Source: Neodontobutis hainanensis (taxonomy: Eukaryota; Chordata; Actinopteri; Gobiiformes; Odontobutidae). Taken from it: a stretch of 64,000 nucleotides of DNA. The translations under genes were made by a program, and so were the position numbers. Of the stretch, positions 1 to 11,033 are shown piece after piece (position 1 is the first letter of the stretch; the number at the start of each line of letters is the position of its first letter). The notes under the pieces are model-generated. The model ran no database searches. It saw only the letters and a list, made by a program, of their open reading frames with translations, and had not been told where the DNA came from. The stretch is from NCBI GenBank assembly GCA_024349245.1, contig JALDNG010000041.1, forward strand, positions 9,521,001-9,585,000, given 5' to 3'.

Positions 1-505
1 GGTGAGTTTAAAGGACTGCAAGAGGCGTATAGAAGAATATGTTATAAAACAAACCTCACAGCCTCTAGAGTGACGTGTGAACGCTGTGATGCTAGTGATT
101 GGGCCTGAGATGTACAAGCTGTCAAGAAAATTTAAAACTCAATTTCAGACAACCTCGCGTAGCTTTTACTTCTCAATCAGTGATTGAGCTGCTGGGACTG
201 TCAAGTTTTCAATTTTTCAGACAGGTTAGAGTCCTTATTCTTCCATCTGTCTGACAAGAACATGGAAAACGTAGTCCTTCTCGGGCTGGAGAAAATCAGT
301 TGCCATGGTTACTTTAATAATAGTTGCTCCAATGACAGCATTGAAAGACTCACTCAGATAAAACACTACACTTTTACGCTGAACTCTATTAGCTTTACAT
401 AATGACACGGTTAGAATGGGGCATGTGAACGAATGAAAACCTAACAAAATATAAGTCAGGAAATAAAAAAGTGATTAATTTCTAATGAGAAATTACTATA
501 AAATA
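1..505. other. Unannotated left flank
   Basis: Nothing recognisable. The stretch is AT-rich, has only short open frames and leads directly into the minisatellite. I see no repeat family, splice-bounded exon or promoter. It is useful as unique flanking sequence for anchoring the array. Confidence 0.6.
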
Positions 506-3500
506 GCACAAGTCTCAGCACAAGTCATAGAACAAGTCTCAATACAAGTATCAGCACAAGTCCTAGAACAAGTCTCAGCACAAGTCCTAGAACAAGTCTC
601 TGCACAAGTCCTAGAACAAGTCTCAATACAAGTCCTAGAACAAGTCTCAGCACAAGTCCTAGAACAAGTCTCAATACAAGTATCAGCACAAGTCCTAGAA
701 CAAGTCTCAATACAAGTCCTAGAACAAGTCTCAGCACAAGTCCTAGAACAAGTCTCAGCACAAGTCCTAGAACAAGTCTCAATACAAGTCTCAGCACAAG
801 TCCTAGAACAAGTCTCAGCACAAGTCCTAGAACAAGTCTCAGCACAAGTCCTAGAACAAGTCTCAGCACAAGTCCTAGAACAAGTCTCAATACAAGTCTC
901 AATACAAGTCTCAGCACAAGTCTGAGCACAAGTCTCAGCACAAGTCCTAGAACAAGTCTCAGCACAAGTCCTAGAACAAGTCTCAGCACAAGTCCTAGAA
1001 CAAGTCTCAATACAAGTCTCAGCACAAGTCCTAGAACAAGTCTCAGCACAAGTCCCAGCACAAGTCCCAGCACAAGTCTCAGCACAAGTCTCAGCACAAG
1101 TCCTAGAACAAGTCTCAGCACAAGTCCCAGCACAAGTCTCAGCACAAGTCCTAGAACAAGTCTCAGCACAAGTCTCAGCACAAGTCTCAGCACAAGTCTC
1201 AGCACAAGTCTCAGCACAAGTCTGAGCACAAGTCTCAGCACAAGTCCTAGAACAAGTCTCAGCACAAGTCTCAGCACAAGTCTCAGCACAAGTCTCAGCA
1301 CAAGTCCCAGCACAAGTCTCAGCACAAGTCCTAGAACAAGTCTCAGCACAAGTCTCAGCACAAGTCTCAGCACAAGTCTCAGCACAAGTCTGAGCACAAG
1401 TCCTAGAACAAGTCTGAGCACAAGTCCTAGAACAAGTCTCAATACAAGTCTCAATACAAGTCTCAATACAAGTCTCAGCACAAGTCTGAGCACAAGTCTC
1501 AGCACAAGTCCTAGAACAAGTCTCAGCACAAGTCTCAGCACAAGTCTCAGCACAAGTCTCAGCACAAGTCTCAGCACAAGTCTCAGCACAAGTCTGAGCA
1601 CAAGTCCTAGAACAAGTCTCAATACAAGTCTGAGCACAAGTCTGAGCACAAGTCTCAGCACAAGTCCTAGAACAAGTCTCAATACAAGTCTCAGCACAAG
1701 TCCTAGAACAAGTCTCAGCACAAGTCTCAGCACAAGTCTGAGCACAAGTCTCAGCACAAGTCTGAGCACAAGTCTCAGCACAAGTCTCAATACAAGTCTG
1801 AGCACAAGTCCTAGAACAAGTCTCAGCACAAGTCTCAATACAAGTCTGAGCACAAGTCTCAGCACAAGTCTCAGCACAGGTCTCAGCACAGGTCCTAGAA
1901 CAAGTCTCAATACAAGTCTCAGCACAAGTCCTAGAACAAGTCTCAATACAAGTCTCAATACAAGTCTCAGCACAAGTCTCAGCACAAGTCTGAGCACAAG
2001 TCTCAGCACAAGTCCTAGAACAAGTCTCAGCACAAGTCCTAGAACAAGTCTCAATACAAGTCTCAATACAAGTCTCAGCACAAGTCCTAGAACAAGTCTC
2101 AGCACAAGTCTGAGCACAAGTCTCAGCACAAGTCCTAGAACAAGTCTCAGCACAAGTCCTAGAACAAGTCTCAGCACAAGTCCCAGCACAAGTCCTAGAA
2201 CAAGTCTCAGCACAAGTCTCAATACAAGTCTGAGCACAAGTCTCAGCACAAGTCTCAGCACAGGTCTCAGCACAGGTCCTAGAACAAGTCTCAATACAAG
2301 TCTCAGCACAAGTCCTAGAACAAGTCTCAATACAAGTCTCAATACAAGTCTCAGCACAAGTCTCAGCACAAGTCTGAGCACAAGTCTCAGCACAAGTCCT
2401 AGAACAAGTCTCAGCACAAGTCTCAGCACAAGTCTCAGCACAAGTCTCAGCACAAGTCCTAGAACAAGTCTCAATACAAGTCTCAGCACAAGTCCTAGAA
2501 CAAGTCTCAGCACAAGTCTCAGCACAAGTCTGAGCACAAGTCTCAGCACAAGTCTGAGCACAAGTCTCAGCACAAGTCTCAATACAAGTCTGAGCACAAG
2601 TCCTAGAACAAGTCTCAGCACAAGTCTCAATACAAGTCTGAGCACAAGTCTCAGCACAAGTCTCAGCACAGGTCTCAGCACAGGTCCTAGAACAAGTCTC
2701 AATACAAGTCTCAGCACAAGTCCTAGAACAAGTCTCAGCACAAGTCCTAGAACAAGTCTCAGCACAAGTCCTAGAACAAGTCTCAGCACAAGTCTGAGCA
2801 CAAGTCCTAGAACAAGTCTCAGCACAAGTCCTAGAACAAGTCTCAATACAAGTCTCAGCACAAGTCTCAGCACAAGTCCTAGAACAAGTCTCAGCACAAG
2901 TCCCAGCACAAGTCCCAGTACGTCTCAATTAAGTCCCAGCACAAGTCCCAGCACAAGTCCTAGAACAAGTCCTAGAACAAGTCTCAGCACAAGTCCTAGA
3001 ACAAGTCTCAGCACAAGTCCTAGAACAAGTCTCAGCACAAGTCCTAGAACAAGTCTCAGCACAAGTCCCAGCACAAGTCTCAGCACAAGTCCTAGAACAA
3101 GTCTCAGCACAAGTCTCAGCACAAGTCTCAGCACAAGTCTCAGCACAAGTCTCAGCACAAGTCTGAGCACAAGTCCCAGCACAAGTCTCAGCACAAGTCC
3201 TAGAACAAGTCTCAGCACAAGTCTCAGCACAAGTCTCAGCACAAGTCTCAGCACAAGTCCCAGCACAAGTCTCAGCACAAGTCCTAGAACAAGTCTCAGC
3301 ACAAGTCTCAGCACAAGTCTCAGCACAAGTCTCAGCACAAGTCTGAGCACAAGTCCTAGAACAAGTCTGAGCACAAGTCCTAGAACAAGTCTCAATACAA
3401 GTCTCAATACAAGTCTCAGCACAAGTCTGAGCACAAGTCTCAGCACAAGTCCTAGAACAAGTCTCAGCACAAGTCTCAGCACAAGTCTCAGCACAAGTCT

Positions 3501-4165
3501 CAGCACAAGTCTCAGCACAAGTCTGAGCACAAGTCTGAGCACAAGTCCTAGAACAAGTCTCAATACAAGTCTGAGCACAAGTCTGAGCACAAGTCTCAGC
3601 ACAAGTCCTAGAACAAGTCTCAATACAAGTCTCAGCACAAGTCCTAGAACAAGTCTCAGCACAAGTCTCAGCACAAGTCTGAGCACAAGTCTCAGCACAA
3701 GTCTGAGCACAAGTCTCAGCACAAGTCTCAATACAAGTCTGAGCACAAGTCCTAGAACAAGTCTCAGCACAAGTCTCAATACAAGTCTGAGCACAAGTCT
3801 CAGCACAAGTCTCAGCACAGGTCTCAGCACAGGTCCTAGAACAAGTCTCAATACAAGTCTCAGCACAAGTCCTAGAACAAGTCTCAGCACAAGTCCTAGA
3901 ACAAGTCTCAGCACAAGTCCTAGAACAAGTCTCAGCACAAGTCTGAGCACAAGTCCTAGAACAAGTCTCAGCACAAGTCCTAGAACAAGTCTCAATACAA
4001 GTCTCAGCACAAGTCTCAGCACAAGTCCTAGAACAAGTCTCAGCACAAGTCCCAGCACAAGTCCCAGTACGTCTCAATTAAGTCCCAGCACAAGTCCCAG
4101 CACAAGTCCTAGAACAAGTCCTAGAACAAGTCTCAGCACAAGTCCTAGAACAAGTCTCAGCACAA
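506..4165. repeat. Hierarchical 12-bp minisatellite, about 305 units
   Basis: A tandem array with a strict 12-base period. Five unit types dominate: agtctcagcaca, agtcctagaaca, agtctcaataca, agtctgagcaca and agtcccagcaca. A minor form begins ggtctcagcaca. Array edges are abrupt: the left edge follows aaaatagcaca and the right edge is cacaacgtag. Because 12 is divisible by three, reading frames persist for hundreds of codons. Two minus-strand frames are open through most of the array (Cys-Ala-Glu-Thr-like and Val-Leu-Arg-Leu-like tetrapeptides), while plus-strand frames are broken by the tga and tag carried in some units. I read these as by-products of the period, not genes. Unit variants are interspersed in long repeated strings rather than clustered singly, which suggests amplification of multi-unit segments. 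Confidence 0.97.
2930..4078. repeat. 1,149-bp higher-order block within the minisatellite
   Basis: An odd unit, agtcccagtacgtctcaatta, 21 bases instead of 24 for two units, occurs twice: once ending near 2,931 and again near 4,080, exactly 1,149 bp apart (96 units minus 3 bases). The roughly 465 bp before each copy (2,465-2,928 and 3,614-4,077) appear identical, and the about 85 bp after each copy also match until the array ends. The first part of the block (about 2,929-3,613) resembles about 1,040-1,690 of the array. The block therefore looks like a copy of the left part that lost about 0.8 kb, followed by a truncated third copy. Confidence 0.85.
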
Positions 4166-4489
4166 CGTAGCATAACCATAGTAAAACCAGATTGTATCAT
4201 AAACATTATTTGAACAATCCAGAGTGCACTAGTTCGAACGTGAAGAAATGGATGAGTCTGTATGTTGCTCTTTCCCCGAAAAAGACAATTACAGCCTGGC
4301 ACATTAAGCCACTAACGTCTCAACTCTCAGCAGTCGGGGTTAATCAGAGTTAAATGCAACCAAGCAGAAAGACACTGTTAATTTAAAAGGGCAGGTTTAC
4401 ACTCTGACTCTGCTGGGGGGTCCCTCTAAATCCTAACAGTATTATTGCAACATTTTGATCAATAAACTGTTGTTGTCACAGGTGATTGT
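4166..4489. other. Unannotated stretch right of the minisatellite
   Basis: I see no gene or recognised repeat. The sequence becomes single-copy in character immediately after the array, with several short stop-rich frames. Confidence 0.5.
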
Positions 4490-4626
4490 CAGATGCAGTG
4501 GCTCGGTCGGTAAAGAAAGTTGTCCAATAACTGAAAGGTTGCTTGTGTGTATGAATGGGTACTTTGAGTGCCTAAGAAAGTAGGAAAGCGCTAAATTAAT
4601 GCAGCCATTTATTTATATTACAGTAA
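4490..4626 (+). mobile_element. Decayed tRNA-headed SINE
   Basis: The head reads gcagtggctcggtcggta, resembling a tRNA A-box region, followed by ccaataactgaaaggttg as in the anticodon-arm region of fish SINEs. The B box is missing, and the sequence jumps to a tail with tttgagtgcctaagaaag and gaaagcgct, close to the common fish tail around an aaagcgctatataaa motif. It is an internally deleted, inactive copy. The family name is not certain. Confidence 0.6.
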
Positions 4627-5160
4627 ATGCATGGTAAATGTAAAGTCTTTAAAAGTTTGTTTTTCAATGCAAACCCACAACCTTACCCCCAAATTAAACA
4701 TTCCTTTTCTTTACAAACATTTATAACCGACTGCATTATTTCCATTGTTTAAACTTAAAGTATTTGGAATATTTGTCTGCTCTCATGTTTTATTTATTTA
4801 TTTATCACACTGTTTATTGTCAAAGAACCAAAAGAATAACTGCACTTGATTGAATCTACTTTTTAAATGCATTCTGTTGCCTTAATCCCTTTGAGTATCG
4901 GAGCTTACACTTAAAACTGAACAGAAACAGCAGGTATTCGAGTGTGCTTACACACTTTTTTTTTTTTTTTTAAATTGTATGACTTGCATTCTCCACCAAT
5001 ATAAGGACAGGAACAACGTTTCAACAAACAGCAAAGTAACATACAGTATGTCCTAAAGTATTGAGATGTGAAATCTGGTCACTGCTAAAGTTCAGAATAT
5101 CCAATCCACTGCCCCAACCTGTCTTCTACCTGGAGGAAAATTGTAAAAACACACAAACAT
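4627..5160. other. AT-rich unannotated stretch with short T tract
   Basis: AT-rich sequence with tttatttatttatttat at about 4,788-4,805 and a run of about 16 T near 4,957-4,972. No gene or recognised element. Confidence 0.5.
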
Positions 5161-5164
5161 TGAC

Positions 5165-5637
5165 TGATATGGTACAGGTCGGGTCAGTACAGCTCAGTTT
5201 GGTACTGGTAACCCTCAAGAGCCTTGCGTTTCCATTATGCAGGGTCCTAAAAAGCGCTGTCTGCTACGCAAACATATATATAAGTGCCTCTGTCTGAGAT
5301 ATAAACTTTTTACAAACTTTTTGAATCTTGGATGGATTCCCAATATTTAATGTAAAGCAAAGTAAATCCTTGTGTGTGGCAGGCAGTAAATATTATACTG
5401 TTTCTGGTTTTTATTTGTATGATTTAAAGACATTTCCGATTAATGTCTTCACTTACGCTTCTCGTTTTTGTTTGAGTATGGATTATCTACCGTCCAATCA
5501 GCTGACTGCAGTATGTAGCTCCACCTTTTCAAAAACATACCTTACACCGCTTGGAATCTCAGGCCGTAAAGTGGTACGCTTTTTTGGGGACACTTCCAAT
5601 GGAAACACACCCATACTGACCCAACTTGTCTCTATTG
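5165..5637. mobile_element. Probable miniature inverted-repeat element
   Basis: The left end contains caggtcgggtcagtac and gcgtttccattatgc. The right end, read on the other strand, contains caagttgggtcagtat and gtgtttccattggaag. These are imperfect terminal inverted repeats around a roughly 470-bp interior. A 105-codon open frame crosses the right half but begins with TTG and has no recognisable domain. Superfamily unknown, possibly hAT-like. Exact ends are uncertain because I see no clear target-site duplication. Confidence 0.45.
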
Positions 5638-5649
5638 ACCAATGACTTC

Positions 5650-7590
5650 TTGCCATTCCTTCATTTAAGGTATTTCCTCTATGGTAGATGAGAAGAATTC
5701 ACCAAAGTTTATTGATATTTGCTGTCTTTTTGAACACTGACAATTTTAATTTATACATTTTTTAATACTTGTTAAAAAGACAGTTGGGGTTAGAGGCTAT
5801 CCCAACAGAAGCCATAAACTCTCTGCACATTACTTTCAATTTGTAGCTTCTAAACTGAAAGGGATTCTCCAGTCTCCTGTCTCGTGTCCAAAGGACATGT
5901 GAAAAGGGCTTAAGCGAGATCTATTTGTGCTTTGCATATTTCAATCTCATTTTGTTTTAAATCTATATCATCAGTAAAGCACTTTGTCACACCACACATT
6001 CGACACCAGCAGCTAAGTGCCTTTTCTGCACCCATTTATCTGGCTTTTATTTGCATACATAAATTATGCTAAAGCATCATATAGAAGACCATTAAATGCT
6101 AGACTATGTACGATAATGTTTACCTGGACACAAACTAAACCATAGAACATTTGAAAATTCAACTGCTTCAGTTCGGGCTGAAGCGCCGTCATAAGGTGAT
6201 ATAAGGTGGCATTTATGAAACAGTCACCGCAGAGGTTGTGTAAAGTAGTAACAGTTGTTAAAGAAATGGTCTGGCCTGGAATTGTAACTGTGTAAGTAAT
6301 AAAATGTTGGGTGAAAGATCAAGTGAGAATTAATTAGCAAAGATAAATCAACTCAGAAGTAAATAGGCAGATAAGAATCAAGGTCTTGGAGTTTAACAAA
6401 AGACAAAACAAACAAAAAACCCACACTCATTAGAAACACAGAGCCCGAGCCACAGATTTAAACTGACACAAACAAAAAGCAATGAACAATAGGGGGTTTT
6501 AAATTTTCTGCACGTCGCACAACTAGAGAAAACAACAGAGGAATTTGTGGTTACTTTCAGATATATTTGTGGATACATGAAGAAAGTCTGAACAGAAAAT
6601 AACCCAGTTCACCTGCTGACATGAAAGAAGATGACAGAAAAAGGGTAAAATACAGTAAATTGTGAAAAGAAGCAGAGATGATTATTGCAGCATAGTTATG
6701 GGTCATTAGAACTAATGCCTAATGCAATCAACATATTTTTTCCACTTCTGCATTTTGTTCAGATACTCAAAGGTAATCATTCTGACCCTTTTCCACTAAA
6801 GGGGTTTCACTGAGTTCATTACATTAATTATCTCTACAGTCAATTTTATTTGGAGCATCCGATTAAAGTGTTACAAAAACTGGATACAATATCTGCCTTG
6901 TAGTCAATTCCACCAGAAACCATTCTGTATTAAAAAGAAATACGCGTAGTCAGAAAGGATGATTCCCTAAAGGCCACAATTTTAAGAGTTGCCTAACAAA
7001 CAGCTGATAGGGTATTATTATTATAGGGTATCTAGTAGGGTTAATTCACACCAAAAGCAAGAAGAGCGACTAAAGCCACCTGTGAAAATTCATTCTTTCC
7101 CTATGCACACATGCGCAAGCATCGCATATCCAGTAATATGAGCGTAGATTTTATATCTGTATGCAAATGAGAAGCAACACTGCCAAGGCGACAGCCATCC
7201 TCAGAAAAAGATTTGATGGACACCTGAAAGGAATCGATCTGGTCAGAACTGTAGCGCCCTCCTGCCAGCAACAGCAAATAGATCGAGCTGAGCCGAGAGA
7301 AGTTATTATATCATGAACTTTTGTTAACATGCCCTGTACACGGCACCAATAAGTGATTCAACATCTAAGGCCCTGAACTACCAGGGTTCTAGAGGGGTTT
7401 TGAGGTAACTTTGGGGTTGTTCCTGGGTTTTTGGTACCGAAAACAAAGGTGGCCCAGTTTCTATTGAGGTCGATATCTGTAGAAACTCAGCAACAACTGA
7501 TAAACTCTATAAAAGTCTATAGTCCTGTTTACTTTTGACGTTTAGTGTAGTTTTGTGTTAGTCTTAACATATCCACTGTCTCTTGATTAA
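5650..7590. other. Long stretch without a gene; weak element traces
   Basis: No coding exon is visible. At about 7,012-7,110 (ggttaattcacaccaaaag) and 7,370-7,450 (ggtaccgaaaac) there are strings that resemble ends of fish DNA transposons, but I could not define borders. The remainder is AT-rich with short stop-filled frames. Confidence 0.4.
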
Positions 7591-7599
7591 GACACATAT

Positions 7600-7745
7600 T
7601 TGGGGTATAATCAACCAGCACTCCAGCCCAGACAGAAGCCAGCACAGGGAGGACATTTAGACTCCTCCAGCTGGCACTGCGGATCAATCCCACAACCTTC
7701 TCGCTGAGAGGCAGGAGTGGGACCATCTTTGCCACTGTGTAACCC
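7600..7745 (-). mobile_element. SINE-like repeat fragment, second family
   Basis: Plus-strand strings such as cagggaggacatttagactcc and caaccttctcgctgagaggc are the reverse of a very common fish repeat whose head reads like a tRNA (gtggcgcagtggttagcgct) and whose body has a bend of cctcacagcaagaaggt. Only part of the body is present. Related copies lie near 34.4, 39.9, 47.8, 48.9, 55.7 and 60.0 kb. The family is assigned by resemblance only. Confidence 0.55.
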
Positions 7746-8035
7746 CAGGGCTTTTTACTTTCTGTAATGTGTACTCTACTTATATGTAAGTGCTTTTGCC
7801 TTTGTTGTTGATGTTGCTGCACAAAACCCACTCAAAATTAACTATGTCTTTACATCCACACTCCTCCAGAGATTCAACTTCAGCTGCAAGTTGTGTGATC
7901 TCTTGGGGTTACTGCCACTTATCCGTCTTTTCCCATCCGCTTCATGAACTCCTATTGTCATTCTTTCTAATAATTTCAAATCACATTTCCCCGCAGGTTT
8001 GGCACAACACAACAGCATTATGCTTTCACGTTTAA

Positions 8036-8400
8036 TTTGCGCAAGCAGCTAATCGTCATGCATAATGTAGCGAGGCAAGTGTGGAAACAAGCTCACAGGC
8101 TTGGAGAAATGCTAATTTAATTTGAAGATGAAGTATCTCATGGACAAATTGTTTGTGACTTCATCCTGGGCTATAATCACTCATGTTAAATGAGGGAGAG
8201 ACATAGGGCCATGTTAAAAATGCATTGCCCCCGCTTTCAGACGATGGTGTCTGTTCCTGCTGTTGTCTCGAACACAATTACACCTGCAGCCGTGTCTCCA
8301 AGAAACAAATGTAGCTTTGTGCAAGGTAATTTGGCTAGCATACAGGTAATATCTCCAGCCGCGAGGGCCGATCCCAAGTCCGGATAAATGCAGAGGGGTG
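8036..8400. promoter_or_regulatory. Candidate conserved noncoding block
   Basis: A repeat-free block of balanced composition with homeodomain-like and octamer-like strings (gcagctaatcgtcatgcataat, gctaatttaatttg). It has no convincing open frame. This is an inference from texture only. Cross-species alignment would decide. Confidence 0.25.
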
Positions 8401-8536
8401 TGTGAGGAGGGGCTTATGGCGAATCATTAATGTGACTTTGTAAAGAAGAGGGAAGAGGAGTGTGCTGAAGGTTGGAATTCGTGGAGAAAAGTGTGACCAG
8501 CAAAAATAAAAGGTGCACAGGATGGAGTCGACCTGG

Positions 8537-8745
8537 AATGTTGTTTGATTTAGAGACAGTGGCTCTGAGGAAAAGACAGGAAGAAGGAGGTTATCTTAGG
8601 GAGTGACCAGGATGGATAGGATCAGGAAGGAGTACATCAGAGGGACAGCTCAGGTCAAATGTTTTGGAGATAATGTTAGAGAGGCCAGACTGAGATGGTT
8701 TTGGACATGTGCAGAGGACAGAAAGTAAATATATTGGTGAAAGTG
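8537..8745 (+). pseudogene. LINE C-terminal fragment (same family as 26.3-26.9 kb)
   Basis: Translation gives LFDLETVALRKRQEE followed, after a frameshift, by DRIRKEYIRGTAQVKCFGD and VREARLRWF. These are the conserved C-terminal motifs of a widespread vertebrate non-LTR retrotransposon: a leucine-rich segment, the RIRNExIRGTA-type motif and the EARLRWFGH-type motif. Frameshifts and stop codons show it is dead. It matches the better-preserved copy at 26,264-26,935, so both likely descend from one family (RTE-type is my best guess). Confidence 0.7.
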
Positions 8746-8749
8746 AAAT

Positions 8750-9109
8750 AACTCAGCTCCAAGTCTAAGCTTTATCTGGTAAACACCATTCCTTTGATGT
8801 GACATTACTGCACAATGACCTACTTTTAGGCTGTTTTGACCACCACTCCAACAAATTAGGGGGTTCAACTTTCAGAAACTTTCAGAACCACAGGTAAATT
8901 TGCAATGATTACAAATAGCATAGGATAAACTGACTGCCTTGCTATTGCACAAAAGCATAGATAAAGACAATGTGTCCAGTAGAGACAAAGCCATTACTTT
9001 TCTATTTAACATGTCTACCTGCCAGCATATTTCATGAGATAACTCAAGCCATTTCTAAAAAGATAAATAGGTACAGTAATAGGTGTTTTATGTATCAAAT
9101 TGCATAGAA
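8750..9109. other. Unannotated stretch
   Basis: No gene or clear repeat seen. Short stop-rich frames only. Confidence 0.4.
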
Positions 9110-9620
9110 TTATTGAATTGCTCAGTGAATGAATTGTTGCATTGTTCTCGAGCCGCGTAAGCCAATTAGCCCACAGTGTCACTTTCCGTAGCTGCCTAAT
9201 GCTGCTAAAACAAGCTCCCAGCTCATTTTAGTGGGAGCCCATTCACGTAACAGGTGAGAACAAATAATAGCAGTGAAATAAAGCTCACTGTCAGGATTAA
9301 TAAGGTTTCTTCTCTACACTTTCCACCATCTCAGAGCTACAAAAGATTTCCAAGTCATTTTATTATAAACCTTATTTCAATTAAAACAGACCGATGCTGA
9401 CCGAACAAGCCAAGCAGAAAAAATAAACCTTAAGAAAGTTTAGAGCCAATAAACAGTCCCTAATGCCTCACGCCGATAAAACCCTTCAATAAACAATCAG
9501 CACCTGACTTTCATTTCATTAAAAACGCTTTGTATTCCTGCTCACGTCTCATTTTGGGTTGCAGCGTGAGTTGGCGCTTCTATCTGGATAAACAGGATCG
9601 TAATTAAAAGAAAAGAGAGA
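9110..9620. promoter_or_regulatory. Candidate conserved noncoding block
   Basis: A repeat-free block with several homeodomain core sites (gccaattagccc near 9,161; ggattaataagg near 9,294; cgtaattaaaag near 9,599) and long stretches without low complexity. No splice-bounded open frame. The resemblance to developmental enhancers is an inference. Confidence 0.25.
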
Positions 9621-9844
9621 TAAATGCGTACGGGAGTGTTAACCTCGTGCCGTTCAAACACTCATGATAAGATTGTGGCTGACACACAAGCTGCGTTTGA
9701 GTGTTGAGTGTGGTCTTTGTTCTGGGCTTGTGTCTAATGTTGAGGAACTATGACATCTTTCAGCTCAAGTTCTTGGACTTTTAAAACAGACAGGCACTTA
9801 TTGACATAAAAGTATTTTCCAACATTGTTCACTTTTTTCTTATG

Positions 9845-10345
9845 TCTTATAACCGGAAGGTTGGCGGTTCTATTCCCGCTTTTCCCAGTTCATTTTGTTA
9901 CTGTGTCTTTGCAGAGGTGGGTAGTATTGAGTTACTTTTACTTGAGTAGATTTGTGAAGAAGTACTCTTACTTCACATTCAGTGCTGTATTTTTGAGAGA
10001 TTCCACAGGTAGATCTACCACATGACTGTGTTTCACCAATCAAATGTATCTATGCAGTCACATAAATAAAATAAAAGTAATAAAAGTAATTCTGATTCTG
10101 AAGATAAACAGTTTGGCCTCGTTTCAAAAGTTTAATGTTGTGAAAATCTTTTTTTTTTTTTTTTAATAAATCAAGCAGTTACATATTACTTGTGTACTCT
10201 TTTAACCTTATATTTTTTTATTCTTACTTGAATAATGTTTTAAATGACTACTTTTGACTTCTACTCAAGTAAAAGTATTTTGAAGTAACGCTACTCTTAA
10301 TTTTAGGCTACTTGACCCACCTCTGGACATTAGCCTAAGGATACA
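9845..10345 (+). mobile_element. SINE fragment interrupted by a miniature element
   Basis: Positions 9,845-9,911 read ataaccggaaggttggcggt, then a B-box-like ggttctattcc, cagttcattttgttactgtg and tctttg. This matches the anticodon-arm, B-box and post-head part of the intact SINE at 11,034. After the inserted element, 10,326 onward (gacattagcc) looks like the continuation gacacttaaccc of that SINE. The 5' head is missing. Confidence 0.6.
9912..10325. mobile_element. 414-bp hAT-like miniature element
   Basis: It starts cagaggtgggtagtattgag and ends with gctacttgacccacctctg. The outermost nine bases (cagaggtgg / ccacctctg) are perfectly inverted, with further matching inward (gttacttttacttgagtag against ctactcaagtaaaagtatt). 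There is an internal T tract at about 10,149-10,164. The ends are those of a very common fish nonautonomous hAT-type element. I could not confirm an 8-bp target-site duplication; the flanks are tgtctttg and gacattag. Confidence 0.75.
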
Positions 10346-11033
10346 CTCTGGCATGTTTCATTCATGTGGCTGTGTCTCATGTCCATCAAAATGCACCAAT
10401 CAAATACAAATAAAATAAATGAATTAATAAGAATAATCTCAAAAAGAATTATAGCAGTGGAAAACTGGGATCAAGAACGTGTCTATTCCAGCTCCAGAGG
10501 TGTACTTACAAAACACTAACCTATATTTCTATTCTCTTTTCTTTCATGGTACAGAATAACAGTATGTGTAGAAAAAAAAAAACACAAATAAAGACTGCCT
10601 CCAATCTTTGTGAACAGCAAATTGACAGTATTATTCTCATTTGTAGGTTACAGTTCGTCCTCTGAAGAGGTAATGATTTAATTTGCACATTTGAGTAGAT
10701 AATGATGTTCCAAGTCAACATGTCACACTGGCTTCAAAGCTAATGAGAGAAGGTAAGACATGGTTAATAAATAGGAAGTTTGAACAAGTCTGTCTGATAT
10801 GACATGTCATCTCATCCCCGTTCAGGAGCAGCAACTGAAAATGTGCAGTCAACATACAGTTTTGTTTTTTTGATTTTTGGGCAGAACTAACGATAACTGA
10901 TCTGTTGACCTGAGAGAATGTCAAGGAGCTTAATGTTGGACAAATAGGGTGAGCCAAAATCTTTCAAAAACACTAAAAACCTAAAATCTTAAAATCAATT
11001 TGTAAGCACACTGGAAGCCAATAAAGTGAAACC
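10346..11033. other. Unannotated stretch
   Basis: AT-rich sequence with no exon-like frame and no recognised repeat before the SINE at 11,034. Confidence 0.4.

Noticed and set aside
485..925. 146-codon plus-strand frame of Gln-Val-Ser-Ala-type repeats as a gene
   Set aside because: It is the 12-base unit translated in a frame free of stops until the first tctgag unit. No promoter, splice site or non-repeat domain is visible.
496..2928. 810-codon minus-strand Cys-rich protein gene
   Set aside because: The frame is wholly repeat-derived, and a second minus-strand frame over the same bases is equally open. The simplest account is the multiple-of-three period. Kept only as a finding to test by RNA.
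506..4165. CRISPR array
   Set aside because: Units are 12 bases with no unique spacers, and all other content is vertebrate.
5328..5645. 105-codon ORF as a gene
   Set aside because: It starts at TTG, has no domain and lies within a probable inverted-repeat element.
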